Positions 9,102 to 18,743 of a DNA stretch of 64,000 nt are shown piece by piece. Within the stretch, counting starts at the first letter, position 1. Each line of letters opens with the position of its first letter. This DNA is from Lachnospiraceae bacterium (GTDB taxonomy: Bacteria; Bacillota_A; Clostridia; Lachnospirales; Lachnospiraceae), in the NCBI GenBank assembly GCA_024684065.1, contig JAIKXO010000146.1, forward strand, positions 42,701 through 106,700, written 5' to 3'. A program made the translations under genes and the position numbers. The notes beneath the pieces are model-generated. The model was not told the DNA's origin. It did not search any database and worked only from the letters and a program-made list of their open reading frames with translations.

Positions 9102-10505
9102 ATGTTTGGAAGCAGGCGTAACGAAAAACGAGTAGAAACAAAACATGGTCTTAAGATAATAATAGTCGGCTGCGGAAAGGTGGGCAATACTCTGGTAGAG
9201 AACCTTTCGGAGGAAGGACACGATATTACCATAATCGATAAAAACAAGCAGAGGCTTGTGGCGATATCCAACCTCTATGACGTTATGACCATAGAAGGGA
9301 ACGGCGCAAGCTTTTCCACCCAGCAGGCCGCGGGCATAGATACCGCTGATCTTATCATAGCCGTAACAAACTCTGACGAGCTGAACCTGCTCTGCTGCAC
9401 AGTTGCAAAAAGGGTGGGTAAATGCGCAGCCATAGCAAGGGTAAGGACTCCCGATTATCTGAAGGAGACAAGCTTTATCAGAGAGCAGTTAGGGCTTGCG
9501 ATGATAATAAACCCGGAGTATGAGACGGCAAGGGAGATCTCCGACATCCTCTGTCTGCCGGACGCCTTAGAGGTCAATTCCTTTGCAAACGGCCAGGTCG
9601 AGGTTATAAAATATAAGATAGAGGAAGGGCATGTTTTAGACGGTACCGTTATTTCCGAGATAGAGAAAAAGACAGGTTCAAAAATCCTTATCTGCGCCCT
9701 GCAGAGAGACGGCGAGGTGCTTATTCCGAACGGTTCGGTAAGGATCATGAAGGATGATATTATATCCATCGTGGTAACCAGAAAGGAATCCAGGCAGTTA
9801 TTTGAAAAACTGAACATCAAGACCAATAAGGTAAAGAATACTATAATAGTGGGCGGTGGACGGACCGCCTATTACCTTGCCAGCTTTCTTACCGCGATGG
9901 GGGTTTCCGTGGAGATCATAGAATCCGATACCGCCCGCTGTGAGGAGCTGAGCATTCTGCTGCCGAAGGCTACCATAATTAACGGGGACGGCACCGAAGA
10001 AGAGATCCTCAAGGAAGAAGGCATTGAAACGGTGGAGTCCTTTGTGCCGCTTACCGGGATCGATGAGGAAAACATACTGCTGACCCTGTATGCCAAACAG
10101 GTTTCCAATGCCAAGGTCATAACGAAGATAAACCGGCTGAATTTTATGGGAGTGGTCTCCAAGCTGGATCTTGGAAGCACGATCTATCCAAGATTCATAG
10201 TTTCGGAAGCGATAACCGCCTATGTCCGTGCCAAGAGCAATTCGGGAAACAATCCGGTAGAAACTCTCTATAACCTCTACGATAACAGGGTTGAGGCGCT
10301 GGAATTCAAGATTGACAAAGAATCGGCGGTTACTGACAGGACCCTGGCGGAACTGGATCTGAAAACAGACGTGCTTATTTCATTTATAAACAGAAAAGGC
10401 CGTATAATCATTCCCAGCGGACTTGATTCCATGCAGGTGGGGGATACGGTCATGGTAGTCACGAAACATATAGGATTTACCAATATTCTTGATATTTTAG
10501 CCTGA
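9102..10505 (+). CDS. trkA: Trk-type potassium uptake regulatory subunit TrkA
   Basis: Peripheral cytoplasmic NAD(H)-binding ring protein that gates TrkH. 467 residues with duplicated architecture: RCK_N (IIIVGCGKVGNTLVENL, acidic end IIDKN), RCK_C, then a second RCK_N (IIVGGGRTAYYLASF, IIESD) and RCK_C. The N-terminal about 17 residues (FGSRRNEKRVETKHG) extend beyond most homologues, but the ATG at 9102 has GGCGG upstream and no better start exists. trkH follows 27 bp downstream. Confidence 0.92.
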   Translation: MFGSRRNEKRVETKHGLKIIIVGCGKVGNTLVENLSEEGHDITIIDKNKQRLVAISNLYDVMTIEGNGASFSTQQAAGIDTADLIIAVTNSDELNLLCCTVAKRVGKCAAIARVRTPDYLKETSFIREQLGLAMIINPEYETAREISDILCLPDALEVNSFANGQVEVIKYKIEEGHVLDGTVISEIEKKTGSKILICALQRDGEVLIPNGSVRIMKDDIISIVVTRKESRQLFEKLNIKTNKVKNTIIVGGGRTAYYLASFLTAMGVSVEIIESDTARCEELSILLPKATIINGDGTEEEILKEEGIETVESFVPLTGIDEENILLTLYAKQVSNAKVITKINRLNFMGVVSKLDLGSTIYPRFIVSEAITAYVRAKSNSGNNPVETLYNLYDNRVEALEFKIDKESAVTDRTLAELDLKTDVLISFINRKGRIIIPSGLDSMQVGDTVMVVTKHIGFTNILDILA

Positions 10506-10532
10506 CAATTCTTAAGTTGAGGTTCATTTAAA

Positions 10533-12008
10533 ATGAACGGTTCGGTAATTTTTTATATTCAGGGCAAGGTCGTTATGATAGAGGGCTTCCTTCTTTTGCT
10601 CCCTTGCCTGATCGCGGTTATTTACAGGGAAAAAACAGGGGTATATTTTCTGGCGGTATCCCTCATATGCCTGCTTGCAGGATGGCTGCTGTCGAGAAAA
10701 AAACCGGAAAATACCGTGTTTTATCTTAAAGAGGGCTGTCTGATCACAGCCATGTCATGGATAATACTCAGTATTTTCGGATGCCTCCCATTTGTCATAA
10801 GCAGGGAGATACCTTCCTTTACAAACGCGCTTTTTGAAACTATCTCAGGCTTTACGACAACGGGAGCCTCCATTCTTTCGGATGTTGAGAACCTTTCAAA
10901 GTGCACTCAGTTCTGGCGGAGCTTTACCCACTGGATAGGCGGCATGGGTGTTCTGGTGTTTCTTCTTGCCATAATACCGCTTAACGGAGGGTCGAATTTT
11001 AACCTTATGCGGGCGGAAAGCCCCGGTCCTTCCGTAGGAAAGCTGGTTCCGAGGCTCAAATCCACCGCGCAGCTTTTATATATCATATATTTTGCGTTAA
11101 CACTGATGGAAATACTGCTTCTTATCATAAGCGGCATGCCGGTTTTTGATTCCTTTACGTTATCCTTCGGAACAGCGGGTACCGGAGGATTTGGCGTAAG
11201 AAATGACAGCATAGCGAGCTACAGTCATCTCCAGCAATGGATAATCACGGTGTTTATGCTGTTTTTCGGGGTCAATTTTAACGTATATTATCTTATTGTA
11301 TTTAAAGAGTTTAAAAAAGCTTTTTCTATGGAGGAGATCAGGGTCTATTTTTCCGTAGTCCTTATCTCTGTCGCTTCGATCACGATAGCGTTATGGGACA
11401 GATTTTCTTCTTTCTGGGACAATCTCAGGATCAGCGCTTTTCAGGTCGCTTCAATAGTAACGACCACCGGATACTGCACGGCTGATTTTGATGTCTGGCC
11501 GACGTTCTGTAAGCTTCTTCTGGTGCTTCTTATGTTCTGCGGAGGATGCGCGGGAAGCACGGCAGGAGGCATCAAGGTATCGAGGTTTGTTATCGGGATG
11601 AAGACGGTGAGAAAGGAGCTGGCTTCATTTATCCATCCGAAGAGCATAAAGAAGATACAGATGGACGATAAGCCCATAGAGCATGAGGTGGTAAGATCCA
11701 CAAATGTTTATTTCCTGACCTTTACGATGACTTTTGTGATCTCCATGCTTCTTATCTCGATAGACAAAGAGGATATCGTAACCTGCTTTACGGCGGTCGC
11801 GGCTACCCTTAATAACGTGGGCCCGGGTCTTTCAATGGTCGGCCCCACTCAGAATTACGGACATTTTTCCATGCTTTCGAAATATGTTATGATGTTTGAT
11901 ATGTTAGCGGGAAGGCTTGAACTGTTTCCGTTGCTTATAATGTTCCATCCGGCATTGTGGAAGGACTTGTCAGCCATGAAAGGATCTAAGAAAAAAGGAG
12001 GAATTTAA
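10533..12008 (+). CDS. trkH: Trk-type potassium uptake channel subunit TrkH
   Basis: Integral membrane K+ channel-like transporter. 491 residues with about ten hydrophobic helices and four pore-loop repeats. The selectivity-filter glycines are recognisable in TTTGAS, AGTGGFG, TTGYCTAD and NNVGPG. The GGSNFNLMRAESPGPSVGKLVPR segment after the first pore is typical of TrkH/KtrB-type subunits. It pairs with the upstream trkA. The stop is 2 bp before the next start. Confidence 0.93.
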   Translation: MNGSVIFYIQGKVVMIEGFLLLLPCLIAVIYREKTGVYFLAVSLICLLAGWLLSRKKPENTVFYLKEGCLITAMSWIILSIFGCLPFVISREIPSFTNALFETISGFTTTGASILSDVENLSKCTQFWRSFTHWIGGMGVLVFLLAIIPLNGGSNFNLMRAESPGPSVGKLVPRLKSTAQLLYIIYFALTLMEILLLIISGMPVFDSFTLSFGTAGTGGFGVRNDSIASYSHLQQWIITVFMLFFGVNFNVYYLIVFKEFKKAFSMEEIRVYFSVVLISVASITIALWDRFSSFWDNLRISAFQVASIVTTTGYCTADFDVWPTFCKLLLVLLMFCGGCAGSTAGGIKVSRFVIGMKTVRKELASFIHPKSIKKIQMDDKPIEHEVVRSTNVYFLTFTMTFVISMLLISIDKEDIVTCFTAVAATLNNVGPGLSMVGPTQNYGHFSMLSKYVMMFDMLAGRLELFPLLIMFHPALWKDLSAMKGSKKKGGI

Positions 12009-12010
12009 AA

Positions 12011-13645
12011 ATGCCTATCACAGATTATCTTGAGAGGAACCGAAAGCTGTACGGCGAGGAGGTTGCTCTCATAGAAATGAACCCCGAACAGAAGGAAACA
12101 AAAAGGGTTACCTGGAAGGAGTATTCCCTTATAGAGGCGGCCCCCGAAGGACCGTACAGACGGGAGATAACCTGGCGGGTTTTTGATGAAAAGGCTAACA
12201 GGGTTGCTAATATGCTTCTTTCGAGAGGGATAAAAAGGGGCGACAAGGTGGCTATCCTCATGATGAACTGCCTTGAATGGCTCCCTATTTATATGGGCAT
12301 TTTAAAAACCGGCGCGCTTGCGGTTCCTTTTAATTTCAGATATTCGGCGGATGAGATACAGTACTGCGCAGACCTTGCCGAGGTTGACGTGCTGCTTTTC
12401 GGTCCCGAGTTTATCGGAAGAATAGAGTCTATAGCGGAAAAGCTTTCAAAGAACAGGCTGCTTATTTTTGTCGGGGAGACATGTCCTTCCTTCGCCGAGA
12501 GCTATCGTGAGCTGGTGGGGGACTGTTCCAGCGAGGCTCCTCTAATAAGGATAGAGGATACGGATGATGCAGCCATCTATTTTTCATCCGGAACGACCGG
12601 ATTCCCGAAGGCTATCCTGCATACCCATAAAAGTCTTATGACGGCCGCGACTGTTGAGCAGCATCATCACAGTACGGGCCGCGAGGATTGCTTCCTGTGC
12701 ATTCCTCCGCTCTATCATACGGGAGCGAAGATGCACTGGATGGGCAGCCTGGTTGCCGGCTCCAGAGCCGTTCTTCTGAAGGGGACAAAGCCGGAATATG
12801 TTTTTGATGCGGTATCAAGGGAGCATTGCACGATTGTATGGCTTTTGGTGCCCTGGGCGCAGGATATCCTGGATGCCCTTGACAGAGGGGATATAAAGAT
12901 AGAGGATTACGATCTTTCGGGCTGGAGGCTTATGCATATCGGAGCACAGCCGGTTCCGCCATCGCTTATCAAGCGCTGGAAGGCATATTTCCCTGATCAT
13001 CAGTATGATACCAACTACGGCCTCAGCGAATCCATAGGCCCGGGCTGCGTGCATCTTGGCGTTGAGAACATACATAAAGTAGGTGCTATAGGAGTTCCGG
13101 GGTATGGATGGAAATGTAAGATAATCGATCCTGACGGGAACGAAGTCAGACAGGGCGAGGCCGGAGAGCTTTGTGTAAAGGGTTCCGGCGTCATGAAATG
13201 CTATTATAATAACCCCGAAGCGACTGCAGAGGTCCTTAAGGACGGCTGGCTCCTTACCGGGGATGTCGCCAGGCAGGATGAGGACGGTTTTATCTTTCTG
13301 GTCGACAGGCTTAAGGATGTCATCGTCTCAGGCGGGGAAAATCTGTATCCCGTTCAGATCGAGGATTTCATCAGGCAGTATGACAAGGTGCATGATGTTG
13401 CGGTTATCGGGCTTCCGGATAAGAGGTTAGGCGAGATAGCGGGCGCCATTATTTCGATCAAGGAAGGTATGGAATGTACCGAAGAGGAGATAGAGGAATT
13501 CTGCAAGGGAATGCCCAGATACAAGAGGCCCAAGAAGATAATATTTGCGGATGTTCCGAGGAATCCTACCGGAAAAATAGAAAAGCCCGAGCTCAGGAGA
13601 AGATACAGCGTTGAGCGTCTTGTTGAGCTTGAGAATAAGGAATAG
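12011..13645 (+). CDS. AMP-dependent acyl-CoA synthetase/ligase
   Basis: ANL-superfamily enzyme activating a carboxylic acid with ATP and CoA through an acyl-adenylate. 544 residues. The P-loop YFSSGTTGFPKAILHTHKS, the A5 motif TNYGLSES, the A7 region WLLTGDVARQDEDGFIFLVDRLKDVIVSGGENLYP and the C-terminal lysine in PRNPTGKIEKPELR are intact. A strong AGGAGG lies in the 3' end of trkH and only 2 bp separates the genes, so it is co-transcribed with trkAH, an unexpected partner. The substrate (medium/long-chain fatty acid or aryl acid) cannot be told from sequence by eye. Confidence 0.85.
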   Translation: MPITDYLERNRKLYGEEVALIEMNPEQKETKRVTWKEYSLIEAAPEGPYRREITWRVFDEKANRVANMLLSRGIKRGDKVAILMMNCLEWLPIYMGILKTGALAVPFNFRYSADEIQYCADLAEVDVLLFGPEFIGRIESIAEKLSKNRLLIFVGETCPSFAESYRELVGDCSSEAPLIRIEDTDDAAIYFSSGTTGFPKAILHTHKSLMTAATVEQHHHSTGREDCFLCIPPLYHTGAKMHWMGSLVAGSRAVLLKGTKPEYVFDAVSREHCTIVWLLVPWAQDILDALDRGDIKIEDYDLSGWRLMHIGAQPVPPSLIKRWKAYFPDHQYDTNYGLSESIGPGCVHLGVENIHKVGAIGVPGYGWKCKIIDPDGNEVRQGEAGELCVKGSGVMKCYYNNPEATAEVLKDGWLLTGDVARQDEDGFIFLVDRLKDVIVSGGENLYPVQIEDFIRQYDKVHDVAVIGLPDKRLGEIAGAIISIKEGMECTEEEIEEFCKGMPRYKRPKKIIFADVPRNPTGKIEKPELRRRYSVERLVELENKE

Positions 13646-13694
13646 AGAATCTTTCTGCCGATCCCTGTAAATCGGGGACGTTTTAAATGAGGTA

Positions 13695-13778
13695 AAGCTT
13701 GAAAGTCAAAGACTTTCAAGCTTGATTGGCGGGTCAGATACGAGCCGGATAAATCCGGCTTGTGCCTGACCCTGGAGG
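13695..13778 (+). repeat. Family A structured leader repeat, copy 1
   Basis: Begins with a perfect 13-bp inverted repeat (AAGCTTGAAAGTC, loop AAA, GACTTTCAAGCTT). A second stem-loop follows (GGGTCAG ... CTGACCC enclosing GCCGGAT AA ATCCGGC), then TGGAGG, the Shine-Dalgarno of the EAL gene. About 80% identical by eye to 21811-21893. A GATCCC/GGGGAC hairpin before T-rich DNA at about 13662-13685 may end the upstream transcript. It does not look like a known cyclic-di-GMP riboswitch. Confidence 0.7.
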
Positions 13779-13786
13779 ACAAAATT

Positions 13787-15703
13787 ATGGGCGAAAAGAT
13801 AAAAGACAGGCTGGGACTTGAGAAAAACAGCCCCTATGTAACTAATTATCTGTATGATGCAAATATAAAATCCAGCATCTATATGTCCGCGATAGTTATC
13901 GGGCTTGAGCTGTGGATGATACTCAGGACTCTTATCAAATATGTGATATTAAGTGACAAGTCCAGAGATTTTACCTGGATTGTCCAGCACTTTTATTCCT
14001 ATGTCATTCTTCTGACCATGGGGATCCTTATGCTCATATATGCCGTTAAATATCTGAAAAGCAAGGGGCAGATCAGCAAAAAGATCGGGACAGGGCTGAT
14101 AATCGCTTTTTCCGTGATATGCATCGCTTTCGGCATTTATATCTCCAGCCTTGATTATGCGGGAGGAAAGCAGATACTCACCTTTCTTACCATGGAGCTT
14201 TATGTGACCTGTCTTCTGGTCTGGAAGCCGTACCAGTCTTTTCTCATTCTGGCAGTCACGTTTCTTCTGTTTTATAATGTTACTCTTACCGATCCGGAGG
14301 TCGTGTTCCAGGACGGAGATAAGATCAATCTTTTCTGCTTCTGGATCTCGATCCTGATGGCCAGCATAAGCATATACAGGCAGAGATACGACGAAGGGAT
14401 CAAGGAGGAGAGCCTTCAGCAGATCAATGCCAAGCTTGAAAAGGCGGCTGTCTATGATGCGCTGACCGGAGTGCATAACATGCGGTATTTTTATGAAAAT
14501 GTGCCGGAGATCCTTATATTATCTGGGAGCAGGGTACATGAAAAGGTGTTTATGTTCCTTGATATCGAGAATTTCAAGAACTATAATGACCAGTTCGGAT
14601 TTATCAAGGGTAATGAGCTGCTGACAAGGACCGGAAAACTTATAGAAGAGGTTTACGAAGGATCGCTTGTTGCAAGGCATTCCAATGATCATTTCCTTGT
14701 CCTGACCGATTGGGAAGGGGCAGTGGAAAAAGCTGATAAGGTAAGGAACAATTTTTATACGGAAAAAGATGAGATATATCTGGGCCTTAAGGTAGGCTGT
14801 TACCGGCCGGATGATATATACTGCGATCCCAGACAGGCCATCGATAAAGCGAGATATGCCTGCTATGCCATCAAGAGGAAATATGACCGGAACTTTAACG
14901 AATATGATAAGGCCATGGCTGAGAGCTACTTTAAGCTCCAGTATATCGTTAACAATATAGACAGGGCCGTGGAAAGGGGCTATATCAAGGTTTACTATCA
15001 GCCCGTCGTCTGGTCGGACAGCAGAAAACTTGCGGGGTGCGAAGCACTGGCAAGATGGGTGGATCCAAAATACGGATTCCTGTCACCGGGAGATTTTATC
15101 CCCATACTTGAAGAACACAGACAGATACATAAGCTCGATAAATGTATCTACGAAACCGTGTGCAGGGATATAAGGGAGTCCATTGACAGGGGGGAAAAGC
15201 CGGTTCCTGTCTCGCTGAACTTTTCAAGGCTTGATTTTGAGCTTATGGATACGGTCGAGGTCATGGAGGAGCTCGTATCAAAGTATGATATTGACAGGCA
15301 TTATATACATATAGAAGTTACGGAAAGTGCCATGACGAATGACCTCAACACCCTTCAGAATTCAATGAAAGGGTTCAGGGATAAGGGTTATGAGATCTGG
15401 CTCGATGATTTCGGTTCCGGCTATTCTTCCTTAAATGTATTAAAAGACTACCATTTTGATGTTATGAAGCTTGATATGGTATTCTTAAGAAGCTTTAAGG
15501 ATAATCCGAATGCAAGAAAAATAATCAAGAGGGTGATCGAACTGGCGGATGACCTTGGGATCAATACGCTGACGGAGGGCGTGGAGACCGAGGAGATGGT
15601 GGAATTCCTCGCAGAAATAGGATGCGGAAGACTGCAGGGATACTATTACGGAAAGCCGATGCCGATCCATGATTTCAGGGAAAAATTCTTAAATGAAGCA
15701 TAA
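13787..15703 (+). CDS. Membrane-anchored c-di-GMP phosphodiesterase (degenerate GGDEF plus EAL)
   Basis: 638 residues. About six N-terminal membrane helices (residues 30-200) are followed by a GGDEF-like domain whose signature is replaced by SNDHF (residues 299-303), so it is probably not a cyclase. The C-terminal EAL domain is intact: CEALARW (Glu419), SLNFSRLDF, HIEVTESAM, DDFGSGYS (Asp540-Asp541) and TEGVETEE. It should therefore hydrolyse c-di-GMP, with the GGDEF domain perhaps sensing GTP. The ATG at 13787 with TGGAGG is preferred over upstream TTG at 13760. The last 11 bp overlap the next gene, an active-looking cyclase. Confidence 0.9.
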   Translation: MGEKIKDRLGLEKNSPYVTNYLYDANIKSSIYMSAIVIGLELWMILRTLIKYVILSDKSRDFTWIVQHFYSYVILLTMGILMLIYAVKYLKSKGQISKKIGTGLIIAFSVICIAFGIYISSLDYAGGKQILTFLTMELYVTCLLVWKPYQSFLILAVTFLLFYNVTLTDPEVVFQDGDKINLFCFWISILMASISIYRQRYDEGIKEESLQQINAKLEKAAVYDALTGVHNMRYFYENVPEILILSGSRVHEKVFMFLDIENFKNYNDQFGFIKGNELLTRTGKLIEEVYEGSLVARHSNDHFLVLTDWEGAVEKADKVRNNFYTEKDEIYLGLKVGCYRPDDIYCDPRQAIDKARYACYAIKRKYDRNFNEYDKAMAESYFKLQYIVNNIDRAVERGYIKVYYQPVVWSDSRKLAGCEALARWVDPKYGFLSPGDFIPILEEHRQIHKLDKCIYETVCRDIRESIDRGEKPVPVSLNFSRLDFELMDTVEVMEELVSKYDIDRHYIHIEVTESAMTNDLNTLQNSMKGFRDKGYEIWLDDFGSGYSSLNVLKDYHFDVMKLDMVFLRSFKDNPNARKIIKRVIELADDLGINTLTEGVETEEMVEFLAEIGCGRLQGYYYGKPMPIHDFREKFLNEA

Positions 15704-17063
15704 ATTATCTGCAAAGCTCCTTCTGCTTTCAGCGGTGAACAGCATAATACTCGCGGCGGTCGTAATGTTGATCGTTTACGTCAGGCTTAATGACCGTATG
15801 GTAAGCGAATATACAAGGATGGCACAGGGTACCGCAGAACTTATGATAAGCGAGTTTGATGCGGACAGGATAAATGATTATCTTGAGTTAAACTATTCCA
15901 TGGAGGAGTATAACCGGATCTGTGAAAAGCTTGCCCTGATAAAAAACGCATATCCCGATGTTCTGTATATGTATATATATATCTGTACTCCGGAAGGCGG
16001 GATAACTGTTTTTGATATCTGCGAGGATCCGGACGAGCCGGGCTATGTGTATGAATTTGATGACGGGTTCCTTCCGTATATGGACGAGCTGTGTAACGGG
16101 AAGGAGCTTCCGGCGCTTACCGATCACACAAGATACGGATATCTTCTTACGTACACGAAGCCGGTTTTTGATTCCCGGGGGGATTATGCCTGCACTGTCT
16201 TTCTGGACTTTTCAATGGATGAACTCCATGCTCAGGACATAAAGTTCGTTTTAACGACGATCGTCTTTCTGGCTGTTGTGATGGTACTGTTACTGGTGAT
16301 CTATATGACCGTCATAAACCGTATCATCACGGATCCGATAAACCGTATGTCTGAAAGCATCGGCGAATTTAAATATGATACCGAAGAAGACAGGTTTAAG
16401 AACCTCAGGCTGATCGAGAAGCTTGATATCCGCACTGATGATGAGATAGAAACACTTTACAGCGCATTCGTGTCCTCTGCCAGAGAGGCGCTCTATTATA
16501 CGACAAATTTAAATATCGCAAAGGCGGATATCGTTGACAGGGATGAGACGATCGCCCAGATAAGCAGCGATGCATACAAAGACAGTCTGACGGGCGTCGG
16601 AAACAAGACGGCATATATAAACGAAATAGAAAAGGTAAACAGGGATATAGCCAAAGGAAAAACCGAAATTGGCGTACTTGTGATGGATATAAACAATCTG
16701 AAGTACGTAAATGATAATTTCGGACATGATCATGGGGACGCATATATAAAGGGGTGCAGTTCCATACTCTGTAATCTGTTTAAGAAATCTCCGGTCTTTC
16801 GTATAGGAGGAGATGAGTTTGCCGCTATCCTTAAAAATGATGACTATCACAACAGGGATGAGAAATACAGACTGTTGACCGAATCATATGAAAAGGCCTT
16901 TGCCGAAGAAGAAAAAGAACCCTATGAAAGATATTCCGCATCCGTAGGAATGTCGGAATACACCGAGGGGGATGAGGGGATCAGAGAAGCATTTAAAAGG
17001 GCTGATGTCCAGATGTATAGCAACAAGGAAAAGTTCAGGGAAAAGTACGGAAGGTACAGATAA
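15693..17063 (+). CDS. Membrane diguanylate cyclase (GGDEF)
   Basis: 456 residues: a transmembrane helix at residues 5-27, an extracellular sensor region of about 150 residues, a second helix (VLTTIVFLAVVMVLLLVIYM), a HAMP-like linker (ITDPINRMSESIGEF), then a GGDEF domain. DSLTGVGNKTAY, VMDINNLKYVNDNFGHDHGD and RIGGDEFAAI (GGDEF at 372-376) are intact, so c-di-GMP synthesis is likely. It starts inside the phosphodiesterase gene, so opposing enzymes are made together. The sensed signal is unknown. Nine bp separate its stop from the convergent DUF212 gene. Confidence 0.9.
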   Translation: MKHKLSAKLLLLSAVNSIILAAVVMLIVYVRLNDRMVSEYTRMAQGTAELMISEFDADRINDYLELNYSMEEYNRICEKLALIKNAYPDVLYMYIYICTPEGGITVFDICEDPDEPGYVYEFDDGFLPYMDELCNGKELPALTDHTRYGYLLTYTKPVFDSRGDYACTVFLDFSMDELHAQDIKFVLTTIVFLAVVMVLLLVIYMTVINRIITDPINRMSESIGEFKYDTEEDRFKNLRLIEKLDIRTDDEIETLYSAFVSSAREALYYTTNLNIAKADIVDRDETIAQISSDAYKDSLTGVGNKTAYINEIEKVNRDIAKGKTEIGVLVMDINNLKYVNDNFGHDHGDAYIKGCSSILCNLFKKSPVFRIGGDEFAAILKNDDYHNRDEKYRLLTESYEKAFAEEEKEPYERYSASVGMSEYTEGDEGIREAFKRADVQMYSNKEKFREKYGRYR

Positions 17064-17072
17064 GCCTGAGCT

Positions 17073-17537
17073 TCAGAACAGGGGATGGGTCGTTATGCCG
17101 ATTATGATCCCGAGAATAGCTCCGATAAAGACCTGAAGGGGAGTATGGCCGATAAGCTCCTTCAGGTTTTCTTCTGTAAATTCGATCTTTTCAGGATGCT
17201 CGCTGGTAAAATATTCCATTATCTGATTAAGCACCACTGCCTGATTTCCGGTCTCCCTGCGTACCCCTCTGGCGTCATACATTACAATGATCGCAAGTAT
17301 CCCGCTTATGGCAAATTCACTTGAGGAGACGCCGCATTCCAGGATCGAAGCGGTTACCAGGGCACAGACGGTTGATGAATGGCAGCTGGGCATTCCTCCG
17401 GAACCGATCAGCCTTTCAAAATTTATTTCCTTATTTACCAGCAGATCTATTATTACCTTGATAATCTGAGCTATGAGCCATCCAAGGGCGGCGGCCATAA
17501 ACAGATAATTATGGGTAAGGTCATACAGGAAGGACAT
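17073..17537 (-). CDS. DUF212 divergent PAP2/acid phosphatase-related membrane protein
   Basis: 154 residues with about four hydrophobic helices and the diagnostic GSGGMPSCHSSTV motif of the YuiD/DUF212 family, followed by MYDARGVRRETGNQA. The family resembles PAP2 phosphatases and vanadium haloperoxidases; the cellular substrate is unknown. It ends with a helix (VFIGAILGIIIGITTHPLF). It is on the minus strand, convergent with the diguanylate cyclase and divergent from gmd. Confidence 0.85.
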   Translation of the reverse strand: MSFLYDLTHNYLFMAAALGWLIAQIIKVIIDLLVNKEINFERLIGSGGMPSCHSSTVCALVTASILECGVSSSEFAISGILAIIVMYDARGVRRETGNQAVVLNQIMEYFTSEHPEKIEFTEENLKELIGHTPLQVFIGAILGIIIGITTHPLF

Positions 17538-17557
17538 CTTCCGCTCTCCTTTACCGA

Positions 17558-17586
17558 TTGAATTAGTATTTTTATTATGTTAAAAT
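17558..17586 (+). promoter_or_regulatory. Sigma-A-type promoter for the polysaccharide cluster
   Basis: TTGAAT (17558-17563), a 17-bp AT-rich spacer and TAAAAT (17581-17586), about 60 bp before gmd. It is the best promoter-like sequence before the plus-strand gene run that follows. Confidence 0.6.
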
Positions 17587-17649
17587 TAAAAAGATAGTGA
17601 TATTTTACATGTTTAATATATCATACTTTTTGTTTTTGGGGGAAATAAT

Positions 17650-18726
17650 ATGAGAAATGTTGCATTGATCACAGGCATTACGGGTCAGGACGGATCATAT
17701 CTTGCCGAGTTTCTGCTCGAAAAGGGATATGAAGTGCATGGGATAATAAGAAGGCACAGTTCCATAAGCACTGACAGGATAGACCATCTGTATTATGACC
17801 GTGAGATCAGGGACAAGACCATGTTCCTCCATCATGGGGATCTTACCGATTCAAGCAATCTGAACAGGCTTATAGAGCAGATACAGCCTACCGAGATATA
17901 TAATCTTGCCGCGCAGTCCCATGTGGCGGTTTCCTTCGAGGTGCCGGAATACACGGCCGAAACGACCGGAATAGGAACCTTAAGACTTTTGGATGCCATA
18001 AAAAAGACAGGAGTAAAATGCAGGTTTTATCAGGCTTCGACTTCGGAGCTTTTCGGAGGGCTTCCGGAAACCGCTCCCCAGAGCGAGAAAACCCCGTTTT
18101 ATCCTAAAAGTCCTTATGGCGCGGCCAAACTGTACGCATACTGGATCACGGTGAACTACAGGGAGGCATATAATCTTTTTGCCTGTAACGGGATCCTCTT
18201 TAACCACGAATCCCCGAGACGCGGCGAGACCTTTGTCACAAGGAAGATCACGAGGGCGGTTGCGTCTATCATGGCGGATGAGAGGGAGAAGCTTTCCCTC
18301 GGAAATCTTAATGCCAGGCGAGACTGGGGTTTTGCGGGGGATTATGTAGAGGGTATGTGGCTTATGCTGCAGCAGGAAAAGCCCGGTGATTATGTGCTTG
18401 CGAGTAATGAAACCCATACTGTCAGGGAATTTGTGGAGCTTGCCTTTAACGAGGTCGGTATCGAGATAGGATGGAAAGGAAAGGGCGTCGGTGAGAAAGG
18501 CTTTGACAAAAAGACCGGAAAGGTTCTTGTAGATGTAAATCCCAGATATTTCAGGCCCGCGGAGGTCGAATTTCTGTGGGGGGACTCAACGAAAGCGGAA
18601 AAAGAGCTGGGATGGAAGAGAAAGGTGGATTTTAAGAGCCTTGTTTCCATGATGGTGGATGCCGACATGAAGGCGATAGCAAAAATAAGCGCAAAAGAGA
18701 TGAAAGAGCGCAACAGCGCAGGCTGA
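17650..18726 (+). CDS. gmd: GDP-mannose 4,6-dehydratase
   Basis: Short-chain dehydrogenase converting GDP-D-mannose to GDP-4-keto-6-deoxy-D-mannose. 358 residues, normal length. N-terminal [24 protein letters not shown] nucleotide site with RRHSS, the STSELFGG segment, the [15 protein letters not shown] catalytic Tyr-x3-Lys, and [16 protein letters not shown] are all canonical. The next gene, fcl, completes GDP-L-fucose synthesis. No manB or manC is in the window, so GDP-mannose must come from elsewhere. Confidence 0.96.
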   Translation: MRNVALITGITGQDGSYLAEFLLEKGYEVHGIIRRHSSISTDRIDHLYYDREIRDKTMFLHHGDLTDSSNLNRLIEQIQPTEIYNLAAQSHVAVSFEVPEYTAETTGIGTLRLLDAIKKTGVKCRFYQASTSELFGGLPETAPQSEKTPFYPKSPYGAAKLYAYWITVNYREAYNLFACNGILFNHESPRRGETFVTRKITRAVASIMADEREKLSLGNLNARRDWGFAGDYVEGMWLMLQQEKPGDYVLASNETHTVREFVELAFNEVGIEIGWKGKGVGEKGFDKKTGKVLVDVNPRYFRPAEVEFLWGDSTKAEKELGWKRKVDFKSLVSMMVDADMKAIAKISAKEMKERNSAG

Positions 18727-18743
18727 GAAACAGAAGGTCGGTT

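Noticed and set aside
13646..13786. Possible cyclic-di-GMP riboswitch ahead of the EAL/GGDEF genes
   Set aside because: The sequence lacks recognisable GEMM core elements, and a close copy occurs at 21811 before membrane-protein genes, so it is better described as a dispersed repeat.
17073..17537. Short plus-strand frames antiparallel to the DUF212 gene
   Set aside because: They are shadows; the minus-strand frame carries the family motif MPSCHSS.
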